From Symbiodinium natans (Eukaryota > Sar > Dinophyceae > Suessiales > Symbiodiniaceae), in NCBI GenBank assembly GCA_905221605.1, contig CAJNDS010002588.1, positions 1 to 64,000 on the forward strand: 64,000 nucleotides of DNA, written 5' to 3'. The number at the start of each line of letters is the position of its first letter. The stretch's first letter is position 1. Shown in pieces: positions 54,201-62,448 of the stretch. The notes beneath the pieces are model-generated. The model made no database searches. It worked only from the letters and a program-made list of their open reading frames with translations, and was not told the origin of the DNA. Position numbers and translations under genes: made by a program.

Positions 54201-54918
54201 GGTGATGATGGATGCAATGAGAACCGCGAATGGAGCAGAAGCCTTTGGAAGAGATCGTGAGCTTGAGCAAAGTGGCATCACGATTATGAGCGCCTTGAGC
54301 CTGGAGATCAAAGTCAACCAATGGGGAGGTGTTCTCCTGGTGGCTGCGGGTTTGGTGATCCTGATGACCGTGCTGTACATGGTATGGCAAATGGCATGGA
54401 AGGAAAGGCGACTTGGAGACCTACAGAGGATGGCGACGACGACTGATCAAACAGAAGATGAAGAGGAATGGGAACATGAGCCAGATGAGGAAGGGGAACC
54501 ACCGCTATGTGGACCAGATGAACCTCGACTACCAGATGAACCTCGACGACCAGATGAACCTCGACTACCAGATGAACCTCGACGACCAGATGAACCTCGA
54601 CTACCAGATGAACCTCGACTACCAGATGAACCTCGACGTCCAGATGAACATCGACGACCGGATGAACCTCTTCGAGCAGGTGAACCTCGACGGCAAGATG
54701 AACCCCAAGTTCGAGTACAAGCTCAACCTGTGCATCAAGGTGGACACGGGTGGAATCAGAGACAAGTGGCACTGATTGGCAACACAGGCCTGCGGTTCCA
54801 TAGTCAGACGTGTGGAATGGTCCGGAAGGCACATCGTGATGGGCGACATGTTCGGTTGCTCACTCGAGAGCAAGCAGTCCGTGAAGGATACGAAGGATGC
54901 AGGCAATGCAACCCGTGA
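48262..54918 (+). CDS. Copia-2 Gag-Pol polyprotein (Gag, protease, integrase, RT, RNase H, TM, Ada-like zinc module)
   Basis: ATG 48262 (MASPQGQSQ) is preferred over the non-ATG opening upstream. Gag: residues ~1-420, with a Gly/Lys-rich stretch and a CCHC knuckle CRICGKSGHWGNEC (407-420). Protease: VLDSGADLSV (Asp 567). Integrase: HHCC-like site (H-x3-H-x6-C-x2-C in HELTHVPFKEWCSYC), then D1000 (FDFFYTD), D1074 (RSDNE) and E1114 (GMAEQC). RT: SFDVKDAFLEV (D1544) and HVDDGLLAG (D1618). RNase H: SDSDWAGH (D1813), LSSCEAELMA and NTADIGTKAL. Extra C-terminus: one membrane-like segment near residues 2024-2046, an (L/R)PDEPR repeat, and a final H-x3-C...C-x2-C module ending at the stop. No frameshift separates Gag from Pol. 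Confidence 0.93.
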   Translation: MASPQGQSQPSSAPNPFAQSQPTSPQSATASVPQILEALGNMVMQGQEQNRSFMSLFQSMSIEQQRQSEELKEAVTHLGSRKEAPTGWTKFIPRPDPFKPKDREEELTQWQDWSWSFKQWILAISPEMYTAIEEVEQDLSSPCEEATMTDDAILQGKQLYAILTSMLRERPLQILKSVTGANGFETWRVLNNVLAPTNKTRALALLGAISQFPAMNQGNLLEQVLRLEDLFRKYEQASGKPVPNEMQSAILLRVLPQQVRSHLTITIGDDSTYESMRDMILRWERSTQKWSSQIVTGGAPQKPSHDDPNGPSPMDVDRVKGWPKGKGKWGKGAGNGGGKDGGKYGGKNGKGKGGKGGYESRPGKGKGYEKGGKGKQPSWSRNDWSKGGKDRGKKGGKGKERLSHDACRICGKSGHWGNECWMKDKVRNVSQNDTSSASGNSSSASSSNSSTGTASVKRVFDLADSDRLGVPMTTVYEMDSEGSESYVSDNESWWCRVIEHSMVDGEDELEVIDFAWETYSVVDMSLDDALLGDEEWVAHAEVRGISSRSDEGYNALSEGLPQEVVLDSGADLSVMPRAWLEANLGDRGSSATVRMVDAQGKEMRNHGSRKITLDLGPAMIQEEFYASDVGAPLISLGRLLKKGWSLDHRNGLLHLCNDPEEIEAPVSFRRNSLVVDARVFMVRDDEVKEPEEECVRASKEGRIIVQPHFNIHGLSPGWNFLDCGDPCILKRDKVRLDPSDDMSVHLWKYRTTLVFRQEAWELVDFQEPLENVENLSEVIEHGDAAVLIFTIMHRTKGDPDHYGLTLVAEAGTSEADEVKDWPVDLDLYAEEMSVADPHEQMSPIDLPGVCDQDGHEEQVGASPAPMLIGCGEEDHVVVEGLRLNEDSSARELREACKALGLGMSGSKKVMFQRLMSHSKKRALEDAMALENAAKPHEHQPRGERLPKQPTADEIAEHELTHVPFKEWCSYCVSCRSRRDAHRQDGEQHDTDGGDPIIAFDFFYTDVTGGELDFMRSAPKDKDAMVVVVAVDKTTGMSRAIPLESKGDQSLVYAAKEVLGFISYLGYQGVVIRSDNEPSATALTKMICHSRTKLGLKTVARPSQPHEHATNGMAEQCVQNIRDLAATLLEQVKAQSGTEIRTRDEIAGWAYVHASMLQNTFAVRAGTTSFEKAFGLAYNGKLACFGEVVLFALSQGHRKKGRPKFVKGLWLGKSLVNDMHVCGTALGLYLSTTVRRLNPQERWSKHMLKEFQGKPYKFSLSSLGKVVIPAMKDRTKPNVVPDMPVMPMEAGARQSSHEEPGGVSTPSSQHASSAPSEGGTGDGVREEMDIEAGTGQKRSEPEPSDKEEGKRGEKRPMPEEKNVPLNAPPLYAGSSSPPKTSRVSTVKVADAEYYTLDEHLEEEWGDMEEWEIWSEVEEEEESIDWGELWRNRTENEGPPELSEHEMDQVDAESRKTEVKRLLDMGVLEQVSSLPENAELLQTKHVMDWRYREAKWKRRARLVCKQLKIWDPNRTDVYAPSTNPSIAKLLPALMVSRPGWQMVSFDVKDAFLEVKQRQELYVMLDGLPYRVHRCLPGQQAASAWWGEQLAADLATAGLVPDEACPAAFGQPGLGATVHVDDGLLAGTPENTRKVTEILEKKYKLEVSEPVKNIGDSLKFLKKELLITESGIEVRVDKKYLEKICGVLDLKRPRLRKTPCSPEIAKMDESEPLQELEASKFRAAVGSFLYLSPDRPDAQWTIAHLARSMSRPTKRMWKHACHLAEYLLATADVCLTLAWTYPGRSSLDERKLSREEATRLQVENSGKPDLVEGMSDSDWAGHWTRVSSTCGHVYLNGNATFSFVRKQGSISLSSCEAELMACCSTAAELMYVGHVIKTLSSTPCRLLCRLDSSSARSLLQKRGVSKVRHLETKLLWVQRETSRGTLELGTVSTYLNTADIGTKALSSERYGFLMSRLGYGGFECLSRDKQKYEQMNAKVIRLLVMMDAMRTANGAEAFGRDRELEQSGITIMSALSLEIKVNQWGGVLLVAAGLVILMTVLYMVWQMAWKERRLGDLQRMATTTDQTEDEEEWEHEPDEEGEPPLCGPDEPRLPDEPRRPDEPRLPDEPRRPDEPRLPDEPRLPDEPRRPDEHRRPDEPLRAGEPRRQDEPQVRVQAQPVHQGGHGWNQRQVALIGNTGLRFHSQTCGMVRKAHRDGRHVRLLTREQAVREGYEGCRQCNP
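54512..54700 (+). repeat. 18-bp tandem repeat encoding PDEPR(L/R)
   Basis: About ten copies of ACCAGATGAACCTCGAC(T/G), period 18 bp, degenerate at the right end. The period keeps the frame and adds a Pro/Asp/Glu/Arg linker between the membrane segment and the zinc module. Confidence 0.9.
54766..54918 (+). other. Ada-like Cys/His module at the C-terminus of Copia-2
   Basis: GLRFHSQTCGMV (H-x3-C), then LLTREQAVREGYEGCRQCNP (LT-x2-A-x3-GY-x2-C-x2-C-x-P). This spacing resembles the small zinc-binding module seen in Ada-type metal-binding domains and at the ends of some bacterial extracellular proteins. The function in the element is unknown. Confidence 0.5.
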
Positions 54919-55212
54919 TGAGGACCCAGATGGAGTGAGATGACCTGAGATGCAACTGCGAGCCCAACTGTGCTGTGAAGCTAGATGCGAGACGTGTGCG
55001 ACTTTGAGTCGTGTTTAAACTTGAAAGATTGCAAGTCCAACTGTTTCCATCCTCGAATGGGGAAGATGCACAGGGATTTGAAATCTGTGGATATGTGTTT
55101 GAAGTTTCTCTCGAGTTCTACCGAGAATGCTAGTGGTGGCAGTTTTCCCTGTATAGATTTTGGACAGATTCTGTAGTACACTCGTCTGTACGACGAATGT
55201 CCTAAGGAGGGG

Positions 55213-55339
55213 TGCAAAAGGCGAAAGTACAGTAGCACACCCCTGTTTTACCCCAAAGTGATTTTACTTGGGCACATCATGTTTTCCATCGAGTGTGCAA
55301 TGACACAGGCGCTTTTGCTTGAAGTGGAAAAGTTTCGTA
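55213..55339 (+). repeat. Copia-2 right LTR (127 bp)
   Basis: Second copy of 47372-47498, two mismatches. A polypurine stretch CTAAGGAGGGG lies just upstream (55201-55212), as expected for plus-strand priming. Confidence 0.9.
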
Positions 55340-55344
55340 CTACA
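55340..55344 (+). repeat. Target-site duplication CTACA, right of Copia-2
   Basis: Exact copy of 47367-47371; host reading frame resumes right after it. Confidence 0.9.
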
Positions 55345-57164
55345 GCAGAGCCAGATTCAATGGTGAGAAGTTGCTGGAGACGCACCTTGAAGTCGAAGTT
55401 GAAGAACTGGAAGAGGAAGTTCTGCTGCAGGCCCTGCCTTACTTCCAGAGTCTCGACCCCAAAGTGCAGAGGAGGCTGAAGAGAGCAGCCTTGCATCCTG
55501 GAGAAGACGAGCGACAGCCAGCCCAGAAGCAGCAGGCCAAGAACAGGGTGAAGAAGAAGAGGAAGCGCAAGGAGCTGAAGGCAGCCAAAGAGGCAGTGCA
55601 GGAGTTGCGGAAGACGCACAACAGAAGCGAGCTTCTGAAGAGCATGGTGCCTACTGCAGGAAAGACCAGGCTGGGAAGCTTAAGCAGCCAAAATGCAGCC
55701 GTCGCTTGGGGGTCGGCAGACCCACCAAGGAGCAGCAGAAAGCCTTGAAGGATGAGGCGAAAGCCTTCAGAAGAAGAGCAAGAAGCAGAAGAAGCAGCAG
55801 AAGAATAACGAGAAGAAGACCGAAGCTGAAGAAGCAGTTGAAGTCGCTGGAGGCAAAGGCAAGCTTTGGAGGCAGGCCTTGGAGAAGTCTCTGAAGAAGG
55901 GCCACAAGAAGAAGACGGTCCTGAAGGCCGGCAAAGAGGCTTTGAAGCAGTTGGAGTCCGAGTTGCCGGCCCTGCCTGCAGCCGAGCCCTTAGACCCAGC
56001 AGAGGAGAAAGTGCAGGTGACGGTTTGCTTGGAGCATGCAGGAAAGCAGTACTACGGCAGAACAGGTGTGGTGGCAGTGTCGGCTTGGCAGAGCAGCGCT
56101 GAGCTGCTCAACGTCGACCTGCAGCCTGGCTTGCAGGCCTTAGAAGGGAGTTCCTGGAGCAGACCAGCATCTTGCCAGACCTGAAGATGCTGACCTTGCA
56201 GTCTGTGAAGCGGTCAGACATGCAGATGTGGCTTCGTGAAGCTGCCTCAAAGACTCTTGGAGACGACCTTGGAGACGATGTGGAGGTGCCACGAGCAGAT
56301 GGCAGCTGGTTGCTGGACCAGCGCATGACTGTAGCCTGGCTGTTCCTTCAATGGAGTCTCCCAGGCTTGAAGGCCGCTTCCGTGAGCTTTCTGAGGCCAG
56401 AAGTGGTGCAGTCCTTTATCGCACTTGCAGATCCGACAACCAATCTGGAGGGATTGGGAGATAAAGAGTGGCCTCAGGCAGCCGGAGAAATGCAGCAGCG
56501 AAGGAGAGCATTCTTGGAGGCAGAGTTGCAGAAGGACTTGGTGTTCGTGCCGATCTTCGCCGGCCACCACTGGACCCTCGTGGAGATTTGCAGACTTGGC
56601 TCTCTGCAGGTGAAGTACTACGACAGCCTGCAGGTGGAGTCGGCAGCCTCTCGACAGGTGGCAGAGTTCTTCCTGGAGACCTTGCTGCCAGGGGTGCACC
56701 TGCCCGCAAGAGCCAATGCAGCTCGCCAACCTGCAGGCACGGGCCAGTGCGGCTCGTACTGCCTGCACTGGGTGGAGCAGAGGTGCAGGAGCCACTTGGG
56801 CGGTCGCAGCCTTGTCTGGCCCACTGCAGCGACTTGGGCTGCGAGATTGCAGTCGCTTTGCAAAGCTCTGCAGAAGGAGCAGGGCAAGATCGACGAAGCC
56901 AAGCTGAAGGCCCAAAAGAAGCAGATTCTGGCTGAAGCGAAGGCAAAGCTGGCTGCAGCCAAAAAGAAGAAGAAGGAGGGCGACATGAAGGACCTTGCAG
57001 AGAAAGCTGCAGAATCCCTTCTGAAGGACCCTGCAGGCAAGCCGTGCTTCGAGAACCTCACTGCAGACGGGCAGTGCCAGGTCCTGAAGATCCTGGAGGG
57101 GTACACTGGAGGCACCTGCTCAAGATGCAGAACAGGAGATGGCTGCCTCTCCTGCAGCAAATAG
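55345..57164 (+). pseudogene. Ulp1-like cysteine protease remnant, C-terminal part
   Basis: Continues the frame of 46897-47371 after removal of Copia-2. The frame changes at least three times (near 55700, 55870 and 56170), so it reads as decayed unless unrecognised introns explain it. A Lys/Glu-rich middle precedes the last frame (56172-57164, 330 codons), which has a C48/Ulp1-type catalytic series. The His is in FAGHHWTLVEI (H133), the Asp in KYYDSL (D151), and the Gln and Cys in RQPAGTGQCGSYCLHW (C193). A Lys-rich helix and a Cys-rich end (CSRCRTGDGCLSC) follow. Ulp1-type enzymes remove ubiquitin-like modifiers; some transposons also carry them. Confidence 0.65.
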
Positions 57165-57374
57165 AAGGCCACCAGGTACTGGCTGAAGAAGGAAGGCTTC
57201 GACGTGGAGCACATGTATGGAGCCAGTGGTGCAGTGCTGTACCAGCGAAGCAAGGTGCAGAGGGCTGCACAGCTTGCAGCATATGGAGACAAGCAGGCGA
57301 AAGCACCGCAGCAGAAGTCCCTTGCAGATGCAGCACTAGCTCCAGCACCTGCAGAGACACAGGCAGACACACAC

Positions 57375-57850
57375 TGCTGTAGCCCCTGAAGTGTGGCCCC
57401 CGAAGTGAAACTTTCTGCAGGACCTCCCTGCAGATCCGGTGCAGCCTGAAGAGCCAGCGACACAGGTGCAGGCTCGTTTTGCTGTAGCTCCTGCAGTGTG
57501 GACCCCGAAGTGAAGCTTCCTGCAGGACCTTCCTGCAGATGCGGTGCAGCCTGCAGCAACAGAGCCGGCGACACAGGTGCAGACTCTTTTTGCTGTAGCC
57601 CCTGAAGTGTGGCCCCCAAGGTGAAGCTTTCGGCAGGACCTCCCTGCAGATCCGGTGGAGCTTGAAGAGATAGCGACACAGGTGCAGGCTCGTTTTGCTG
57701 TAGCCCCTGCAGTGTGGACCCCGAAGTGAAGCTTCCTGCAGGACCTCCCTGCAGATCCGGTGCAGCCTGAGCCTGCAGCAGAGCCAGAGACATAGGTGCT
57801 CCTTTTGCTGTAGCCCCTGAAGTGTAGCCCCTGAAGTGAAAGCTTCCTCC
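57375..57850. repeat. Minisatellite, 105-111 bp unit, about 4.5 copies
   Basis: Units start TGCTGTAGCCCCTG at 57375, 57480, 57591, 57696 and 57806. Each contains GAAGTGAAGCTT, GCAGGACCTCCCTGCAGAT and GACACAGGTGCAG. Unit lengths alternate 105, 111, 105 and 110, suggesting a two-unit higher-order pattern. Both strands are open across it, so the long minus frame here is probably an artefact of repeat composition. Confidence 0.88.
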
Positions 57851-58140
57851 TACAGCAGGTGCAGCCTTAGCGGATGTTTCACAGTTTCGAATTTTTGCAA
57901 CCCCCCCCAAAAAAATTCCTTTAAATGTGGGGGGTTTGTCCCATACGAAATCCACCCTAATGGAAAGTAGTCTTCCGGCGGGCTTCCGGCCAAAAAAAAT
58001 TTCTTTAAATGTGGGGGTATTAATTAATCAGATGCTCGGATTAGGGGGGTGAGCGGGTGAGCTCTCAACGTTAATCGTCTTATAAAGAGAGAGAAGCGAT
58101 TTATTCTGCAAATTCCACCTTCCTCGAATCTTGTCTTGAT
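57851..58140. other. Unassigned DNA with paired A-run/TGTGGGGG motifs
   Basis: The phrase A7-ATTxCTTTAAATGTGGGGG occurs twice (about 57910-57938 and 57994-58017). No gene seen. Confidence 0.5.
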
Positions 58141-58480
58141 GGGTCCATCACCTTTGCTCAAAGGGGGGCTTAAGGGGGGGCTTAAGGGGGGGGGGCTTAA
58201 GGGGGGGCTTAAGGGGCTTTGGAGAAGACCCTTTGAAGGGCTTTAAAGGGGGCTTAAAGGGGGGGGCTTAAGGGGGGGCTTGAGGGGGGCTTAAGGGGGG
58301 GCTTAAGGGGGGGCTTAAGGGGGGCTTAAGGGGGGGCTTAAGGGGGGGCTTGAAGGGGGCTTAAAGGGGGGTTTTAAGGAGGGGCTTAAAGGGGGGCTTA
58401 AAGGGGCTTCAAGGGGGCTTTGAAGGGGGCTAAAAGGTAAATTTTAAAGGGGGGGGGGGGCTTAAAGGGGGGCTCACCAA
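58141..58480. repeat. G-rich satellite, GGGGGGCTTAAG units
   Basis: About 25 copies of G4-11 CTTAA(G/A), each 9-13 bp, with runs of up to twelve G. Strong strand asymmetry (G on +, C on -). The G runs could form quadruplexes, and CTTAAG is palindromic in each junction. Confidence 0.9.
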
Positions 58481-59059
58481 GAAGGCGGATTCCACTTCTT
58501 GGGGCATCCTACATCAGCATCTTTTTTTACCGAGGATGTCTCATCCTGCAGCAATGCAGGCTGCTGCATGTTGGCTGTCTGACCAGCTGGAGTCACAGGA
58601 ATTCCTGGAACATCTTTTGCTGCGGCATCACCGCCCTGCTCAGATTCAAGTTAGATTCAGTCGAGTTGACTGGTTGAGCCGCTGGGATGGATGAGTGGAA
58701 CCTTGACTCGTGTGCCATGCCATCTTGCCGTCCAGGCATGAAGCCCTAAGGATGCTTCCTCTTGCTCAAAACTTACCTGGGGTGGTGGCTGAGATGGAGT
58801 CCGTCTCTTTCCGAGTGAGCCTGCTTTTGAGATCGCCTGTGATTTGCGCAAACACGCTTTCCTGGGCTTGGTTCCGAACCACGGCACGCGGTGGCTCCTT
58901 GCCTTCCCCCGTGGGGATTGGTCCTGCGGAGGGATTGATTGCCATCTGCCGCAACCTGTCCATTGTGCCTCAGGCATCACTTAGTTACTGACTTAGTTTC
59001 CTTGGTAATGTTTGGGCGATCCTGAGTCGCTTCTGTATTTGGCAGTTATGATCTTTGGA
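58481..59059. other. Unassigned intergenic DNA
   Basis: No gene supported on either strand. Frames of ~100 codons on both strands (58657-58991) lack domains. Confidence 0.5.
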
Positions 59060-59210
59060 AATTGTCTTTTGCTCACATTGCAAGCATGCTGTCCTTGTTT
59101 AGCTTGGGGTGTCGGTATTTCTGAAGGAATATTCTCCGCGGCCTTAGGTCTCTTGTATGTGGAAGGCTTTCATTGATGCTCGAGATGCAGTGGCTGGATA
59201 ATAAATGTTA
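59060..59210 (+). repeat. Dispersed repeat, copy 1
   Basis: AATTGTCTTTTGCTCACATT to TGGATAATAAATGTTAGA. Shared with 59544-59740, but copy 1 lacks about 50 bp after CCTTGTTTAG. Confidence 0.85.
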
Positions 59211-59543
59211 GACCGGTTTTTGTGCTTGCTCAAAATTGTTTTAACAGTTATTTCAACGACTGCCTTGTTGCAACTTTGGTGTTGTGTCTGCATATCCAGC
59301 CACTTTTGCATCTCAAGCGACCGGACCCTTTGGGTCGGTTGGGAGAGAGTTGAACTTTTTTGCCCACCCGCCCATCCCTTTGTTGAGGAGTGCTTTGTTG
59401 TGCTCTTTTGCCTCGGGATAGGCCTCGTTTCCCGACTCTTAATTTGTGCAATCTTCTGTGCGAACGCGTGACGCTGGATGCGATGGCTGCTAGCCAATGT
59501 GAGAGTCAATGTATTTTGTGATGGTGTTGTACCTTTATGGGGG

Positions 59544-59740
59544 AATTGTCTTTTGCTCACATTGCAAGCATGCTGTCCTTGTTTAGATTCGAACTTCATG
59601 CTGCAATGTCTTACCGCCAAAACAGAGTGACTCAGGTATCGGTATTTTCTGAAGGAATATTCTCCGCGGCCTTAGGTCTCTTGTATGTGGAAGGATTTCA
59701 TTGATGCTCGAGATGCAGTGGCTGGATAATAAATGTTAGA
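59544..59740 (+). repeat. Dispersed repeat, copy 2 (about 50 bp longer)
   Basis: Same ends as copy 1 with an extra internal stretch (about 59587-59638). The copies are in direct orientation 484 bp apart. Both end near AATAAATGTTAGA, resembling a processed 3' end. Confidence 0.85.
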
Positions 59741-62220
59741 ACCGCATAGAATCTCAGCGTAGATGTTGCAGCATTGGTGCACGAGGGATGGTACACATGT
59801 AGCGGGGTCGTGTCTTCCCCGGTTTTAGAAACCATTGTATATTTAAAAACGGGCTCACCTCGACTCCGCTGCCGTTCTAAGGGGAATTCCATCTTGGAAG
59901 GACCCCGCCGACTCCGGTTACACGAACTCCACCGACTCCGCCCACATATCACTCGGATGCCTTTTTTCAGTGTTGATTGCTTGAACTCAGGTCTTTCTAT
60001 CTTGGCGCGCAGTGCGAAGATGGCAAAGAAGCTTTTGTGGCGCTGAATTTGGCGTCGGAACTTATGTCAAGAATTGAGACGTCCGGCCCGGACCTCCCAG
60101 GTACTTTGCTGCACTAGCCGGACGCACTCCCATGCATGGATGCGGCATCGTCGTCAGTGGTGCCATAGGGCATCCCTGCGGTTGCCATGCCCTCACCGAA
60201 GGCGTGGCACTCCGGAGGAGGAGGTTTTTTTTTTTTTTGAACGGGCGCCTCTTTACTACATCAGTAGCACAGTAGGCCGATCTTGTGGGACTTTCCACTC
60301 AGGGTGACATCTACTTAGAAAGTCAAAACTGCCAGCGAGCGTAAAAAGGAGCGTGACTACAAAGAAGCAACCGCAAGTGCAGAGACCTAATTGCACGACA
60401 ACTTAACGCAACGCCAGCGAGGTGAGACCACTGATCATTCAGCTGCCCGACACCCAGAGCAATGCTGCGCCATGTCTAGTACAGACATGAAGCGAAAGTA
60501 TGGGTAAGCGCGACGTAGTCGATATCTTGTTCGGGTACAAGCCGATTGCCCACCACGCTCTCGGAACCCTCGGCAGCGGCTTTGTTGGTGGCTCCACAGG
60601 CGGTGGCACAGGTGGTGAAGATGCCGCCACCTCGGGTCGGGGCCGAGGAGGTCTTTGGAGGCGTCCTGCACCCCTCAGTTGTCGCTGTTGTCATCCGGCA
60701 CGAAAGCGCAGATGTGGCAGGATTTCAGTATCTTGCCGGTTTGTTGGGCACGGTTGTAATAAAAGGCTGTTGCAAGTAAACTACTTGTACATTGTATGAC
60801 CGAGCCTTTGAACACGGACACCGTTTGCAAAAACGCGATTGTGCAGTTTGACTTTGTGGTGTTGAGCTCTGCATGTGATTTCGTGGTTCGATTCGTTTCC
60901 GGAGTTGCGTGCTTGGTTGGACGGTTTTTGGATGGCAAAAGAAGCCACCAAAGGCCTGAAAGCCTGTTCCGCCCACCCAAAGCACCCTTCCCAAAAAACA
61001 ACCTGTCAAGCAACCCACCATGCATCCTGAAGCCCTGAACTCGAACACCTGAGTCCTTAACGGGACCGAAAGGTTCAGAGGTTCATGTCGCAGGGCTCGT
61101 GGGGGATGCTTCGAATTGCAGGGTTCAAGCCTGCAAGGTTGTGCAGGCTGCAGATTTGACTTTGCACGCCTGTCATGTAGAGCCTTAAGTTTTCGGATCC
61201 AGGGCTGTGAGTAAAAGTGTAAGCTGACTAACGCAGAGGGGCTCTGGAAACCACTCTCAACTTGGTGTTGCGAACGCAGAGACGTCACACTGAGGAAGTG
61301 AACTCTCCTTCTGGGGCACTGCTGACATCCTGCAGCCCGTGCATTCCCAACTCTAGGCTCGAAAAACATTTCGAGCCCACCTGGTTCAACCCTGCAACCT
61401 CAACCCCAAGCCCTCATCACCCCAAACTCAAAAAATTGAGGACGCGCAGCATTATTGGGTGGCGGGCTTAAACTCTTTTTACGTTTTCAATTCTCAGACA
61501 GATTTCTTTGGAAATGTGGTCTCAGAGTGACGTGCGTGGCTCCTTCACCAGCAGGGTGCCACGAAGCTTTGTTTTCACCCCAGAACCGCAGTCAGGGCCC
61601 TTGAAGTGAGACTCGTACACAGCGAGTCCTTGAGCACTGGCTTTCCAATGGCACGCTTCGCATCTCAACTGGCGACAGCGAGAGAGCAACTTTTCGGAAG
61701 GGCCGAGGGACTCTACATCTGCAGCCAGAAGCACCCCCGCGCTTTTAAGCATATGGGTCCCATGTCTGAATGGAGACCCAAAACTGAACAACGAAACTCG
61801 TTTCGACCTGAGCCTCGCGCATCATGTGGAGAGCTCTCGAAGCCCTTTTTACATCCTAGCTTCATCCGATGCCCCAAGCCCTGGAGGAGGTGCTACACTA
61901 GCAAGGATGAGCAAGGTGTGCCGAGCAAAGTTGCCAGCCAGTTGCCAAAGAGGCCCTTGTGAGGGTGAGAATGTTGGGGGTGTTGGATGCTTCTGCCTGA
62001 GCCCAGCTAAAGCCCCGAGGCCTCAGGATCCAAACCATCGTAGCGCCATAGTAGCCCCATGTGGAAACCACACGTCCTCTGACTGTCAGCCTACAAGGGC
62101 TCTGCATCGTCTGTGGTATTTGAGACCTGGTTGTGGGATCAGAGCGACAGAGAGGGCATGTCCCAGAAGTCTAAACTCTAGACCATCCACCTCGATTTGT
62201 AAACGCTTCCAACCAGCGCT
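59741..62220. other. Unassigned intergenic DNA
   Basis: About 2.5 kb with no supported gene. A T13 run lies at 60226-60238. Short frames (e.g. 60546-60779, 61606-61962, 61826-62296) show no domain or conserved motif. Confidence 0.45.
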
Positions 62221-62448
62221 TTGTCCAGTCGCGCCAAGTCGCTTCCGGAAGACTCGGTCGGTTCACCAAGTCATCTTGGCGCGATGGGCCCGTTGAAGCC
62301 CCACTGCGAAAGGCCGAGTGGAGATATGAGTAACTTAAACCATACTTCTTATCAGGCACGATCAATCACATCGCACATCGTGCACATGATGACCTTTGCA
62401 GCTTTTTGCAGCCTTTGCGGCTCTCATCCCTTGTTGAGCCTGCCTTAC

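Larger units (their letters stand above)
47372..55339 (+). mobile_element. Copia-2: complete Ty1/copia retrotransposon, 7,968 bp
   Basis: Bounded by 127-bp LTRs that differ at two positions (1.6 %) and by a 5-bp CTACA duplication. LTRs start TGCAAAAGG and end TTTCGTA, so the ends are TG...TA rather than the usual TG...CA. Inside are a small upstream frame and one Gag-Pol frame of about 2218 residues without any stop. Domain order Gag - protease - integrase - RT - RNase H is that of Ty1/copia. It is the only clearly intact autonomous candidate in the window. Confidence 0.93.

Noticed and set aside
54314-54832. Minus-strand frame with VEVHLV repeats
   Set aside because: Caused by the 18-bp repeat being open in several frames; the plus frame belongs to Gag-Pol.
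56618-57955. A 445-codon open frame on the minus strand
   Set aside because: It is antisense to the Ulp1-like frame and runs through the minisatellite. Its repeats mirror the DNA repeat, and the plus strand carries the recognisable catalytic motifs.
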